Shown here one piece after another: positions 12,605 through 25,175 of a stretch of 64,000 nucleotides of DNA. Every line of letters begins with the position of its first letter. Positions within the stretch are counted from its first letter, which is position 1. The notes beneath the pieces were generated by a model. It was not told where the DNA came from and did not search any database. It worked only from the letters and a program-made list of their open reading frames with translations. The translations under genes and the position numbers were made by a program. Origin of the DNA: Alnus glutinosa (taxonomy: Eukaryota; Streptophyta; Magnoliopsida; Fagales; Betulaceae); the NCBI RefSeq assembly GCF_958979055.1, contig NC_084898.1, forward strand, positions 134,001-198,000, written 5' to 3'.

Positions 12605-12805
12605 TAGATTAAGATCCTCTTAAAATATTTGTCCGAATTTGAGAGAACTCAGACATGTGATTGTAAGAGACCACTTATGAAATCTACCTGATCGGATAAT
12701 TGGTTAATTTTTATTTGGTCAGATGAATCTCATAAGTGGTTTCTCAAAGTTATTAACTCGAATTCTTTCAAATTCGGACAAATAATTTAAGAGAATCATG
12801 ATCCG
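12605..12805. mobile_element. Hairpin MITE (about 200 bp, near-complete inverted repeat)
   Basis: The left half (TTTGTCCGAATTTGAGAGAA, near 12630) and the right half (TTCAAATTCGGACAAA, near 12770) are inverted copies. The inner stretch AGACCACTTATGAAATCTAC also pairs with its inverted counterpart, so nearly the whole element folds into one stem. It is non-coding and sits about 500 bp upstream of the FEY-like gene. Confidence 0.7.
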
Positions 12806-13291
12806 TCGGTCACGTCAATGCAAGGAAATCCGTACTCATATGATGCTCCCTAATTCTATGATGCCACGTGTCCCAGGTGCATACACCTTTATAGATAGGC
12901 GATCACGGGAACAATATAATTGCGTCGGCGTTGCTAAAATCTTGCAGGAAGATGAGCTCCCGTCCTAAAAAATGTTGACGCCTTTACAAGTGATAATCTA
13001 TATTTCAGACTTACTGTGGCGAGTTTTCTCTATTTGAGGATATTTAGTCTCGTCTCAATCAATAACATCTTGTAAAGGCGATTTCATAGGCGCTACGATC
13101 CTTCTGTTGTGACGAAACCTCTCTGGAGTCTGATGTTCCCACCAACAACAAACACGAACCATTCCACAGGGAAAGAAAGGAGACTCTGATTAAACCAAGC
13201 CGAATAGCTCCAAAAGCGGTGACGAACTCCGAAGTTGAAAGTGGCGTTACAGGTGAATATACGACTAAGAAGGATAATGATAGGAATAAGG

Positions 13292-16200
13292 ATGGTGATG
13301 GAGGAGTTGAGGGACGCTTTTCATTTCGTTTGCTCTGTAGAATTCTGGAGAATGGCAGTGTTTTGGACACTCTCTCTCCTCATCTCCTATTGTCACCTCT
13401 TGTTTGCTCCCAATTCTAAGTCCTACCCACGTTGCGCCCCTGCAACCTCTTCTATCAATATCAAGCCCGTCTGCATTATCACCGGCGTAATCTCTCATCT
13501 TTAGATTTTCTTGCCCTCAAGAAATTTAATGAAGATTGTTCTTTTGTTTGTCCGATTGGTTTTGTCATTTGTTGTAGGCCACATCTGGGTTGGGTGCGGC
13601 CACTGCCTATGCACTTTCAAAGCAAGGTTTCTGCGTTGTTCTTGGTACATCCCAAAGTTTGACACTTTAAATGGGTGTCCAAACATATTTTTTGTTTTTA
13701 TGTTTTGACATTGTAAAAGGATACACGAATAATAGTTGCTTTTTAAATCATGAAAGAAACATTTTGTTCTGTTTTAACGAAACATTTTGTATAGCTGAAA
13801 TTCGTTTTGCCTGCAGTTGGACGGTCCTCCCATTTGTTATCGAAGGTATAGCCTTTTATTATAAGTTTAATGTTGGGCATGGCTTCTCCATTTTAAGCTT
13901 TTTCTTACATTTGTCTCTTACTCTTTCTGGGACAGACAGTGGGAGAGATAAAAAGTTGGAACAAGGATGCCCATCTCAAACATTTTGAGGTTGACATATC
14001 ATCCTTCCAGTCAATATTGAACTTTAAGGGCTCCCTTCAGCAGTGGCTTTCAGATTCAAATATGCATTCTTCAATTCAATTATTGATTAACAATGCTGGG
14101 ATACTAGCAACATCATGTAGACTCACGGCTGATGGCTATGATCAGTAAATTTCTTTACTCACGACCTTTTTCTTTAAAATAAAATAAAATAAATGAATGG
14201 AATCTGGTTATTATCCTGAAACAAATTTCCATTGTTCATGATAAACCCGTGCAGGCAGAACATATTCCACCAAGTTGTATGAGTTTAAGCTTTCTGTTGA
14301 TTTGTATAATTTGATCTAACTTGTGTAAGTTGCTTGGTGACCTTGGCACCTCAAAATCTAACAGTACCATGCTCATTTAAACTTGAACCTCATGGAGATA
14401 CCCACAAGATTGTGTAGAAGTCTTTTTTGTTCTTTCTTTTAGGTCTTTTATGTTCAGTATCATATCTTTTTCTATTTTGCAAAATTTGTGTTTGTTTGTG
14501 GTACATGTTCAGCTGATTTTGGCTTTACATATAGATCTCATCGCAAATGATTGAATTAAATATCTTAATCATTCCAGGATGATGGCTACGAATTACATTG
14601 GTGCATTCTGTCTGACCAAACTTTTACTACCACTTCTCACAAACAGCCCTGTTCCTTCCCGGATTGTGAATGTTTCATCATTTACGCATCGATCTGGTAA
14701 ATTGGTTCTTGGTTATGTATGTCAAACATTTTTCAGTGAATACTCGGTGGTGATTTTGGTCTTTACCATAACTATCTTCATTTTTGGGAAGAGCCTGTAC
14801 ACCTGTAATTGCTTTCTGTGTTCCACTTGCTCAACATTGATTCTATGCCGACACCATAACTTTGGCTCTGACTCTGAAATTTCTGTTCGTTTGTGATAAT
14901 ACAATCTGCCTTCATGGCGGCCTAAGTTGAAAATGGGGAGGCAAAAAGTTAAAGAAAGAGAATTGTAAATGGACGTTGGTCCCCAAATATTTTTTTCCTG
15001 ACATTTTGATGTGGCAAAGAGGCCATCAGGCTTAGGTTGCAAAGTTTCATCCATATAGTGAACCAATGTATGTGCTTACATGCTGACATCTGGCTATTGT
15101 GCTGCTTGAAAACGGAAAAAGAAAAAGTTCACGTTGATTAGATCCATCAAGCTAAGATATCCTATGATGAGGGTGCTTGTAATATTACATTTTCCGCATG
15201 ATGATTGATTTGTTTAATATGTTATAGTTTCTGAAGTATTCCACCTAGTTGAATGGCTTTATCAACAGGAGTATATAGTTAGAAGAGTGGAAAGCCGTCA
15301 TTGCATCTACTAACATACTATTGACAAAATTAATCAATTATTTTTTCTTCAGTTTTTAATATGCAGGTTGATGAGGAAACCATTTCTGGGAAGTGCTTTA
15401 TAAGATCAAAACGATATCCATATGCTCATATTTATGAAAATTCCAAATGTAAGATGTAATTGTTCCATTAGGTATATCAAATTACCTTTTATCTCAATCC
15501 TAACAAACAGCATGTCATTTTCTGATGTAGTATGCCTACTGCTGTTCTCTTATGAGTTTCACCGACAGCTTGATTTGATGGAAAAATCTCATCAGGTCTC
15601 TGTCATGTATGTGATTACAAACTTCTTCGTTCTTTCAATCTTTTGGGGCTTTGAACTTATAATACCTATCGAATATGTTATTATCACTAAACTTCCTTGA
15701 GTGTAATAATCTGAATGCATCTTTGACATTTTCTGTGCTTCATGCATTAAAACTAGGGTTTCTCTCTCTAGATTTGTCTTGTAGACAGAACTTCTTGTCT
15801 GTCATTCTCTTACCATGCACAAATTTTTTCTTTTCAAGGAAATTTTTAATCATCTGCCATATTTAATTATTTATAGCTTTACTCAAATGCTGTTATCCAT
15901 TATGCTTCATCAAGATCTTATTAACAGTTATTTTTGCTTCTTGTTTGTTCCTGATTTTGTTTGATTTGAAGTGCTGTGGATCCTGGAACAGTAGAAACCA
16001 AGATTATGCGGGAAGTTCCTTCATGCCTTTCTGGTGTAGCGTTTTTAGTCTTGAAACTTCTGGGCCTTTTGCAATCACCTGAAAAAGGCATCAGCTCTAT
16101 TCTTGATGCAGCCCTTGCCCCACCAGTGAGTTTGACTCAGTCTAATTATTCATATCTTCTTGAATTGAATGCTGACACTCTCCAATAAAAAATAGAGTTT

Positions 16201-17197
16201 GTTATTAATTGTGTCTTTTTAACTTAATCAAAGCTGTTGTGCCTACCATCTCATGTGTCAGTCCAAATTCCAATGCCAATATTTGTGTTAGCAATTTAAC
16301 TGTGCTCCCAAACAATAGCCATCAACAGCATTTGGCATGTTATGGTGTGATGGTAATGCAGCTTTAAGGGTGCTTTCTAGCTATATTTTCTGGAAGTTTG
16401 CAGATGCTTTTTCTCTTTAGGAAGATTAAGCAACTTATGCTCTAATAGAGCTAGCACACCTTTTTTTTTCTTGTTTCATTTTACTGAAGTTGAAAAGGGA
16501 CATTTTTGGTTCAAGATGTATAAAACTACTCGGTGTTTAACTTATATCTTGAATAGTACACAGCAGATAGGTTACTGAGAATTGATGTAATGACCTGTTA
16601 GAGTCATTCTTTCTTCTTGAAGCTATTCCCAAACGCACCCCTTTAGTGTTTAGTGTGAGTGTGCATGAATCCATTTTATTCCATTAGTATTTACATGAGA
16701 TGATAGATCTAAAATAAGATTGGCGGATGAGTGGTTGGTCAAGCCCTTATGTTATTATATCCTTGAAGATTTCAATTACTCTGCATGTTCCCTTGAGTCG
16801 GTTTAGTCAGTGAGTTACTAGAAGCTCTCAATTGAGTCCTGACATTATTTTCATTTGCTGAGAATGAGGAATCTTTGAGTTGGGTATGATTCTCCATTTC
16901 TCGTTGCATGTGTTAGAAACACTTTGAAAACTACATTGAAATTGGATTTTGGTGTACTGTTGTTCACTTGCTGAAGAAAGAAATCTAAATAATGTATTCC
17001 AAGTCAATTTGTTGATTACTGAGTTAATTAGTTTATTTCTGTTTCAGGACTTATCTGGAGTATACTTTTTTGGTGGAAAGGGTAGAACTCTCAACTCTTC
17101 TGCACTGTCGCACAACACTAAACTTGCACAGGAACTTTGGAACACTTCATGTGATCTGTTTTTGCAGTCACAGTTTTTTGTTAAGGAACTTTGTTAA
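13292..17197 (+). CDS. FEY: FEY (FOREVER YOUNG)-like short-chain dehydrogenase/reductase, 9 exons
   Basis: Predicted NAD(P)-dependent SDR oxidoreductase, 364 aa, close to plant FEY/At5g04070-type proteins; the physiological substrate is not established. Exons: 13292-13486, 13578-13644, 13817-13845, 13936-14144, 14578-14696, 15353-15448, 15531-15606, 15972-16125, 17048-17197. All junctions are GT-AG and phases are consistent (1,095 nt). The N-terminus has a hydrophobic segment (about 21-38, MAVFWTLSLLISYCHLLF), suggesting membrane anchoring. The cofactor motif TGATSGLG is at about 64-71, NNAG at 149-152, the catalytic serine region NVSSF near 198-202, and YENSK (the YxxxK catalytic pair) at 234-238. 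YFFGGKGRTLNSSAL near the C-terminus is a family signature. The start could be 13292 (MVMEELRDAF) or 13298. The third exon is only 29 nt. No disabling change was found. Confidence 0.9.
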
Positions 17198-17775
17198 GGA
17201 TTGCGATAGGGAGGGATTCTTGGATTCTCTTCGTCAACCGAAAGAATGGAGAAAGATTGTGTATCTGAAATGGTGGCAGTTAGCTTATACCAAGTGGGTT
17301 GACTGCCTGCTCCTTGAGATGTGTTCTCACTTAGCTTTCGTCATGGATGCTTTGATAAATGAAGATCTGTAATTGGAACTTGTTTACATTTAAGCCTTAG
17401 TGAAAGCCTTGAGAGCTTTTCAGGAATTATGGTTCTTTAAAAGCAAGGCTGACAGAAGAAATGTGCAACTCAGCAATGGAAGCCAAACAAGGACATCATC
17501 TTTGGGACAGGTTTGTGTTGCCTGTGGGTAAAGTCAAGAAGCAAGTGGAGGTGGAGTCCATATTAATAAAAGTTGTGATATAAGTTTCGCCAGCAAATCT
17601 GAAAAATGTTGGTGTTAGAGTCAGCGAAGGAGTACGAGAGTGTCAAGTGAATACATATCGTAGCAGTTCATTTGCATGCCATCTCTTATGTGAATGCGTA
17701 TGTTGTAGCAAAATTCAAATGAATGAGCTTGTTATCCCCCTTTTCCAGGGATTTTAAATGTATTTTATACCGCTG
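17198..17775. other. 3' flank of the FEY-like gene
   Basis: Probable 3' UTR and spacer. No ORF or repeat was recognised. Confidence 0.4.
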
Positions 17776-17943
17776 CAGGGGCGGAGCCAGCCCCACCCCC
17801 CCAAGTTGGGGGCCAAATTGAAAAACAAAGTTTTGGAGGGGCCAAAATTAAAAAAAAATAACAAAATTTGAGATAAAATTTTAATTTTTTTGATTTTTTT
17901 TGGGGGAGAACCTTGGCCCCCAAGCCCCTGGCTCCGCCACCAG
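17776..17943. mobile_element. Small hAT-like MITE (about 168 bp)
   Basis: It begins CAGGGGCGGAGCCAG and ends CTGGCTCCGCCACCAG, giving an inverted terminal repeat of about 12-15 bp of the CAGxGGCGGAGCCAG type common in plant hAT elements. The interior is AT-rich and non-coding. No clean 8-bp target-site duplication was seen, so the exact ends are uncertain. Confidence 0.6.
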
Positions 17944-18504
17944 CAATCGTCCTTTTTTTCCAGCAGGTTAATAAAATGTTTAAAAATGCATGTAAAAATT
18001 TCATACATTTTAGACGTATTCGCTTAATAAACTGAATTTAATAAATTTCTTTGCTTTAGTTTGGAGAAGAACTATGCTATGTTTGTTTTTTTGGCCAAAT
18101 AAAAGAGCAAAATTAATTAAACAGGGATCGATTTATTCGGAAATGATTAATCGGGAGTGTCTTAATTTTCTGGAATAATTTCAAAGCAGAATTCTGAAAA
18201 TATTTATTACCTTTCTCATTAATCTTTTCAACATTAATCGATCTCAACGCTAAAAATAATCGCGTTGTGGTGAAGTCCACGTGAGTAACACGTGCTCCTA
18301 CTTATGAGTTATGAATGAAGGGTTTCAAGTTGTTACCCTGTCCCTCTGCGAGCCCGTGGCGTGGTGATAGTTGAAGGCCGAAACCCCAAGTAGAAGAAGC
18401 ATAAGCAGTGGCGAGCGGGAGTCGGAAGAACTCGGCAGCAGAGGAGAGTAGCGGAGACGTGGTTGGGAGGTGGTGGAGCTTCTTGGAGTGGAGGTATTGG
18501 CACA

Positions 18505-21500
18505 ATGATTGCTGTTCGTACGTTCGTGAGGCATTTCTCGCGAAAGCGCGCGGAGAATCTTAGGAAAATCAACCCGAAGGTGACCCCTCAAGAGGCCTCT
18601 TCCATTGCTCAAGACCTCTACCACGTCATCAAGCAGCGCGGCCCTCTAACCGTCTCCAACACTTGGATTCACGCCCAGGTTCCGCTTTTTTCTCTCTCTT
18701 TGCCATTTAGCTATTTCGAATCGTGTTTTGAATATTACGAACCTTGTTTCATGTTAATCATAAATGTAAATTTTGATATTAGACTTAATTTAAGTATCAA
18801 TATTTTGATCTGTATATCAGATATTAACAATCCAGAAATAGACTTATAGATACAGAGATATCTCTCACAAACTAATTTGTCATCAGTTTACAATAAAAAG
18901 ATCAAATCAAAATTCATCAATTTTTTGTTATTATTAGGTTTAATTAGACAAAATACAGTAAATGCAATAGAATCACCAAATTTTTGTCTCTGTGGCCCCA
19001 TCCACAAGCTTAGACAATCCAATCTTAAGCTATATAACTTTTTCACGAAACATTTAAACATGTTTAAGTTTTCCTTAGGTCAAATCTCAATGTCATAATC
19101 CAAGGAAGCGTTAGCTACATCTTTACTATACTCAAAAGACTAGTTGTTTAACAAATCTCGGTAGAACTCAACTGCTTGCAAGGGGAAGGTTCTTAAGAGC
19201 TTATATACACATAGTTAAGATTATACTTAATCGATGTGAGACATTTAGGATTGTAGCATACTACTACTCTTTGCTGCCAATGTATCGATGGCCCATCATT
19301 TCCAGTGGGTGCCTTTGTGGACCTTGTCTATTATAAGTAGCAGCCTTCCCCAAGTTACCCCCTCCGTAACTCAGCCACAAAGCCGCAACTCATATAATCT
19401 CATACTCGACAAGCAACATTCAATCTGATACTCGACATGGTAGCTGCTTTGATACCAAATATAACAAACCTCAGGTAGAACTCACTTTTAAAAACTGGCT
19501 TGTAAGGGAAGGGCATCTAAGAGCTTATATATACATAGTTAAGATTGCACTTAACTGATGTGGGACACTTAGGATTGTAACAAGTTGAAGTTATGATTAG
19601 GGCTTCTTAAAATCTATCTCATGGAGCATTTCCATCAGGTCTAAGATTCGAATCCCTTTGGGTACAAACAATTCTTTGGGGCCAGCCTATTGGCGAAGCT
19701 GGAGTATTACCCGATTTGGCAATTCGTGTGGAGGGAGCGGTTTTCATGGATCCAATGTTTATCTGATAGGGGTGGATACATGATGTAGCCTTGGTTTGGA
19801 GGAGTTCCTCGTCATTAAAAAAAAAAAAAAGGTCCACACTCATGGAGGGAGTGAGTTGGAGGCAAAAATCTAGGCCCTTGTGGTTAAGGGAGGGCGATAA
19901 GTACGCAAAGTTTTTTCATAAAATGGCTTACTCCAATAGAAGAAAGAACTCTATTGATTCCTTATTGATTGATGGTACAATTTCTACCAACCAATCGGAG
20001 ATTAGGCGAACACATTGTTTAGTTTTATAAAAAGCTGTACACCGAGTAGTTTAGTTAGAGGCCTTTGGTGGACACTGTTTTCCTTGATTCTATTGATGAG
20101 GTTGAGGCTAGTTGGTTGGAGAGAAATTTTGAGGAATGGGAGGTGTTGGAGCTAGTGAAAGCCATGAGTGGGGACAAGGCGCCAGGACCTAGCAGTTATT
20201 CCATGGCATTCTTCCAAGCTTATTGGGTTGTTTTAAAAGAGGACATCATGAAGGTCTTTCATAACTTCCATACTAGATATAAGTTTGAGAGAAGCCTTAA
20301 TGCTACGTTCATCGCCCTCTTCCTGAAGATTCCAAGAGCTGACCTAAGGATTTTCGCCCAATCAGTCTTGTGGGTGTAATTTAGAAAATTACTGCTAAGA
20401 TTCTAGCAAACAGGCTTAAGGTGGTATTGAGGAAGATTATTTCTAAGTCACAATGCGTTCATTTGAGGTAGGCATATCCTAAATCTTGTTCTTATTATCA
20501 ATGAATGCTTTGATAGTAGATTGAGATATATGCTGAGAAGATGAGTGTTTTGGGGGAAATGGTGCTCTTGGATAGCTCACTGTATTTCTTCGGTGTGCTT
20601 CTCGATTTTGTTGAGTAACACCCCCATAAGTTTTTTACTTGCTCTCGTGGCTTGAGACAAGGGGACCCTCTGTCTCCTCTGCTGTTTGTCATTGTGATGG
20701 AGGCGCTGGGTAGGATGATTTCTACTGCAGTGAGTAGTGGTTTGTTGTCTGGCTTCATTGTGGGGACATAGATTGATATCTCTCATCTTCTGTTTATTGA
20801 TGGTACTTTGATTTTCTGTGGGGGCCCACCCAAATCATCTACATGGGCTAGGCAAAGAGTTCAAATATCACTTAGTTAGTTGGTCTAAGGTTTGTTTGCT
20901 GATCTCTGGGGGAGGGTTGGGGGTTTGGAACTTGTTGCTGTTCAACTGTGCTCTCCTAGGTAAATGATTGTCGCGTTATGCACTTGAGAGAAAAGTTTTG
21001 TGGAGAGTGGCGGTGGACTCTAAATTTGACAGTTCATGGGGTGTGTGGTGTTCTAATGAGCTTGTTGGGGAGTATGGGGTGGGGTTATGGAAGAATATTA
21101 GGTAGAGTTGGGGGAAGTTTTCTAGTCATACCAAATTTGAGGTGGGAGATGGTTCCAAGGTTAGATTATGGCATGATCTGTGGTGTGGAGATTTGGCCCT
21201 TAAGGAAGCCTTTACAAATTTGGTATTACTTGCACAAAGCATACTTGCGGCTCACATGGAACTTTTTGGTCGTTCTATTCAGTGGAACGTGAGCTTTGTT
21301 AGAGCGGCTCATTATTGGGAGGTAGATGTCTTTGTCTCATTCTTTAGAGTGTTGTATTAAGTGAGAGTAAGTCGAGAAGGTGAAGACAAGCTGTGGTGGG
21401 TTCCCTTCAGAAGAGGTTTGTTTGATGTTAATTTTTTTTAAAGTATCTTGGGCCGTAATGATGGCTTCCGTTTCTCTTGGAAGAGTGTGTGGCAAACTAA

Positions 21501-23592
21501 GGTTCCGTTGAGGGTGACATTTTTCGCATGGTTGAGGGACCTAAGAAAGATTCTTACCACGGACAATTTCAAGAAGCGGCATGTCATTGTAATTGATAGG
21601 TGTTGTATGTAAAAGGAATTGGGAGTCTATGAAGCATCTTCTTCTTCATTGTGAGGTTGCTTGTGCCACTTGGATTTTTTATTTTATTTTATTTTTTTCC
21701 ACTCGATTTGTGCTGTCTTGAGTTATGCCTAGACGAGTACTCGACTTGTATGCTTGTTGGTGAATTGCCAGAAGCACTTGAAGTTTTAATGTGTGGAAGA
21801 TGATGCCTTCGTTCCTTTTGTGGTGTCTATGGAGGGAAATGAACGTCTTCAATTTTGAGGATTGTGAAAGGACTTTGAAGGAGATTAAGTCGTTATTCTT
21901 TAGTACCCTGTATCTTTGGACAGCAGCTTTTGTTTCTCATTTGGCAATTAGTTATCATATTTTTCTTATTTTTTTTTGCTCCTACTAGCTAGGTGGTTTC
22001 TCCTACGTACCTGGTAGCGCCTTACGCTTTTAATGATATCTCGATTACTTATATTAAAAAAAAAAAAAAAAAAAATCCACTTATGAAGCCCAATTTCATT
22101 TAATAATAAACAAATATGGAACTTATGCCACACCTTCACAATCCAACCACCCAATGGGGACTTGACTTTTTCGTGGTTTCACGGTCAAATAGTGGCTCGA
22201 AGTTGGTTTTGTTATTACCTATACAAGATATGTTTTTTTGAAAGCCGAGCCCGGGCTCTTTGTTAATGTTGGTTTTTTTTTTGCACCTTTCTCCAGTATT
22301 TTTATTACATCGATATCTATATGCATAATTTTACTACTTTTTGTCTTACCATCATGATCAATGTGTCCTTCCTTCCTTCTAGAGTAATGCAACCTTCTTT
22401 GGTCATTATAATATGACATCAAGACTTGCTCTTCTAGTAAAATTCAAGCTATCATTATAAAGGATATATGTATCCTATGTTGAAGGTTATTGTTGAGATT
22501 TGTGTATAAATCTAAAATACAATAAAAGCGGAATAATAGCATAAGTAAGAGAGAGAAAAGAGACAGAATTTGCGTGGTTTGGTCTATGACTTACGTTCAC
22601 AGGGTAAAGGCCAAAGGATTACATTATGCTCAATAACTTGATTATCTACAATATATAGGTCCCTATTTATAGTTAAATAAGTCGACCTATATAAATAAAC
22701 CTAAATCAACTTATACTAAGAAACACAAATCGACCTAGACTAGGAAATATAAATCAATAATATTATATTCAGAATATATTTAAAATTTTGAATATATTCT
22801 AACATCCCCCCCTCAAACTCAAGATAGAAAATTCTAGAAACTTGAATTTGAAAATAGAAAACGGAGGTTGGTAGGGAAGATTGGCAGATGCTGCTGGAGG
22901 AGACAAGAGGCTGGTGAGCGGTAGGTGATAGCTGGTGGTAAAGACTAACGAACGCTAACTTGAGCTTGAAACTGAAAAAGGAATGATCCACTTATTTTTT
23001 CTTTTTAAAGGGGCCGGCAACGGGCCAAAAACTAGAAAGGGGCTGACTGCGGGCCATGAAATAATCTAAGTTAACTTTCTAACCTGACTTTTCTCCAAAT
23101 TATTTGCCTATGCTTGCATGGACAGGCCAAATAAGCAGACACTGGTCATGTTCTTCATTTACTAAAGCCAGTATGGTTGTTGTTTACTGAAATACGTCAT
23201 GGAAATACTTCTGTAGCTAGCATTAGATTGTGCATGTCAATGTAGGGAAACTTAGGATAAGTAGACCATCTCTACTACAACATTATTTGTTCTTGAAATT
23301 TGAAGTGGTACCAGAAAACTATATCTGCATTTGTATAAGCTTTATTGTTTTGATTTTTTCACAACAGGAATCTGGTATTAGTGGATTGAACAGCAAGACA
23401 CACCTGAAGTTAATGCTCAAATGGATGAGGGGGAGGAAGATGCTGAAGCTGCTCTGCAACCATATTGGTTCGAGCAAGAAATTTCTGCTGACTACTTTGC
23501 CTGAAGAACCTGAAACTGAACAATTGAAAAGTCCCTCTAGTCTGAAACTGCAGACTGAGAAGCCTTCCATAAAGCGGAAGAAAGCAAACTAG
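18505..23592 (+). CDS. Small conserved plant protein, probably mitochondrial (132 aa, 2 exons)
   Basis: Exon 1 is 18505-18678 and exon 2 is 23368-23592, joined in phase 0 across a GT-AG intron of 4,689 bp. The start chosen is [18 protein letters not shown], whose Arg-rich, Ser/Phe-containing, acid-free N-terminus looks like a mitochondrial targeting peptide; an upstream in-frame ATG at 18463 would add a Gly-rich tail that spoils this. The middle ([20 protein letters not shown] to [20 protein letters not shown]) alternates helices and basic residues, suggesting RNA or ribosome binding. The C-terminus (LPEEPETEQ, then [10 protein letters not shown]) is charged. I recall homologous uncharacterised plant proteins but cannot assign a function. 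The intron contains a TRIM, a SINE, a LINE and a copia LTR, all clear of the splice sites. Confidence 0.75.
19145..19582 (-). mobile_element. TRIM (terminal-repeat retrotransposon in miniature)
   Basis: Two direct repeats, about 19145-19258 and 19460-19582, share AAGAGCTTATATACACATAG (left) / AAGAGCTTATATATACATAG (right) and end GGATTGTA(A/G)CA. Only about 200 bp lie between them. Next to the right repeat is GCTTTGATACCA (19446-19457), the reverse complement of the initiator-Met tRNA primer-binding site TGGTATCAAAGC, so the element reads on the minus strand. There is no coding capacity. It lies in the long intron of the small mitochondrial-type gene. Confidence 0.75.
19600..19832 (+). mobile_element. 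SINE (Au-like) with poly(A) tail
   Basis: Contains a B-box-like AGATTCGAATCCC (near 19643) followed by TTGGGTACAAACAATTCTTT and GGGGCCAGCC, matching the layout of Au-type plant SINEs, and ends in a 14-nt poly(A) (19817-19830). It directly abuts the 5'-truncated LINE. Family assignment is from memory of the consensus. Confidence 0.55.
19833..22076 (+). mobile_element. Degenerate 5'-truncated LINE with poly(A) tail
   Basis: Pieces of L1-type reverse transcriptase occur in shifting frames: [20 protein letters not shown] (19839-), the [20 protein letters not shown] fingers region (20160-20225), a [16 protein letters not shown]-like stretch (20670-20710), then zinc-binding C-terminal parts (about 21490-21560 and 21800-21850). 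It ends ATGATATCTCGATTACTTAT plus poly(A) at 22055-22076. Many stops and frameshifts show it is dead. ORF1 and the endonuclease are missing. It sits inside an intron, in the same orientation as the gene. Confidence 0.85.
22491..22990 (-). mobile_element. Ty1/copia 3' LTR with adjacent polypurine tract (truncated element)
   Basis: The 314-bp LTR at 22491-22804 runs TGTTGAGATTT...ATATTCTAACA on the plus strand (TG...CA). To its right, CCCCCCCTCAAACTC is the reverse complement of the GAGTTTGAGGGGGG polypurine tract that precedes many copia 3' LTRs, so the element reads on the minus strand and only its 3' end remains. The rest of the internal region and the other LTR are absent. It lies in the same long intron. 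Confidence 0.65.
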
Positions 23593-24720
23593 ATAAGATG
23601 CATGTATCAGGGCCTTTTCTTCAGATCGGCAAACAAATGGGGAACTTACCGTTTATGATCCACTGTGACATGAGTGCTTCTTTCAGATGATGTGTGTTTA
23701 ACATCTTTCGTGCATCATGATTGCTGTCAAAAACTTTTTAGCTCTTCCCCTTTACTATGCATTTAGATCCAATACGGACTACGAAGATCCAGTCTGTTGA
23801 TTATCATGCTCTTGTGGGATTTAGAATGAAAATTTTGGGATCATAACAGAATTAAATACTATTTTTGTATCTTATCACTCATGGTGTGTCGTACCTCTCT
23901 TGAAAGTATCCTCCAAGAACTATTGGCCATATTTTCAACGCTAAAAGTTATTTCCAAATCTTGGTTATATTTATGAAGTATTGGATAATGTTTGGAATGA
24001 AGTGTCATCAATTTTACCTCCTTCATCCTTGGGAATGCCATGTAATAGAGGCTTTAGTTCTTTAACTCTCAGGTAGCCTAGGCCTTGTACAGAATCATCC
24101 ATGCATTTTCCTCCATCCTAGGAATGTAAAGGAGGATGAGGTTCACAAAAGGACTATTTCTTGACTCTGGTGCGGTTCAGGCCCTTCTAAATCATTATTC
24201 ATTTTCCCTGCTTGCAATGTGGGATTCACCCACAGGGATCTAAAGGGATTTACTTTTGCATAGTGGTATTCACCCCAAAAACGGGCTGATGGCAAGACAA
24301 CATAATGAATGTCTAATGTATGTCTATAGAGCTAATAGATTTTGGCTAGAACTTTAATGCTTACTGGGGGGTTAAAAAGGTTTATCCTAAACTCTAGGAT
24401 TTCAATGCCTGCGTCAGGATCAGCCTGCCCTTAATTTTTAAAAAATAACTAATGCTACTAAATGAATGCTAATTGGTGGATGGATTGTTTACCCTAAACT
24501 CAAAACTCAAGGATGTCACTGCCTACGTCAGGGTAGGGGTGCAGTTGGCTGGCAATGAGGACTAGAACCGTGAAATTATCAACTGTTGAATTAATATGCC
24601 GGCCACTATATATATATATTATACGCCATCGAAAAAAATTAAAAGATGAATTTAAAAAATAAAAAATGATGTCACATTTGGATGTCAAATGAGAGGAATC
24701 GAAGAAGGCACGAACGGTTC
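23593..24720. other. 3' flank and spacer before CAD copy 1
   Basis: Probable 3' UTR of the 132-aa gene, then AT-rich spacer. A phrase is imperfectly repeated (CTAAACTCTAGGATTTCAAT... near 24385, and AAACTCAAGGATGTCACTGC... near 24505). No gene recognised. Confidence 0.5.
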
Positions 24721-24734
24721 AAATCCAATTGACC

Positions 24735-24740
24735 TATAAA
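24735..24740 (+). promoter_or_regulatory. Possible TATA box of CAD copy 1
   Basis: TATAAA lies about 130 bp before a good donor (CCTG|GTAAGCC at 24871/24872). With the acceptor CAAATCAG at 26493-26500 just before the CAD start codon, this would define a 5'-UTR intron, as inferred for CAD copies 2 and 3. Inference only. Confidence 0.4.
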
Positions 24741-25175
24741 GAGACTAAAAAGAGAGGCTTATTCTCGTACTATCAGTCCTAATTAGCTTGTCTTTTATTA
24801 CGTGGGTTGAACTCTGGAGTACTGTCCCGAGTATCTCTCCCTCTGTCTCTGCGTATCCTCCATCAATCCTGGTAAGCCAACACAATCTCATCTCTCCTCG
24901 TCTTTTTATTTGTACTTTCTTGAAGTTCACAACGTGAGAGATGACTATGTTCTGTATCTGGAAGTTTGATGAATACCCTTTGTTTTGTCAAAGGTAGGAG
25001 CCTCAGTTTCTTGCCAGCTCGGGCTATAATTTGCCTGCTCACCGGCTATGCACACGACATGCCTTATTTTATTTCTCTAGTAATATAAGGAAGGAGCCAA
25101 CATTTGCACTGTTACATGTCTTCTGCTAGAACATCAATTTCTTGAATTTATTAAATGTTGAAATGGGAATGCTTT

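Noticed and set aside
13059-13370. Minus-strand 103-aa ORF upstream of the FEY-like gene
   Set aside because: It overlaps the first FEY exon and leader, is compositionally biased and has no recognised family.
22054-22085. Target-site duplication for the 19833-22076 LINE (TCCAC on both sides)
   Set aside because: Only 5 nt match and the left side abuts a SINE tail, so it is not distinguishable from chance.
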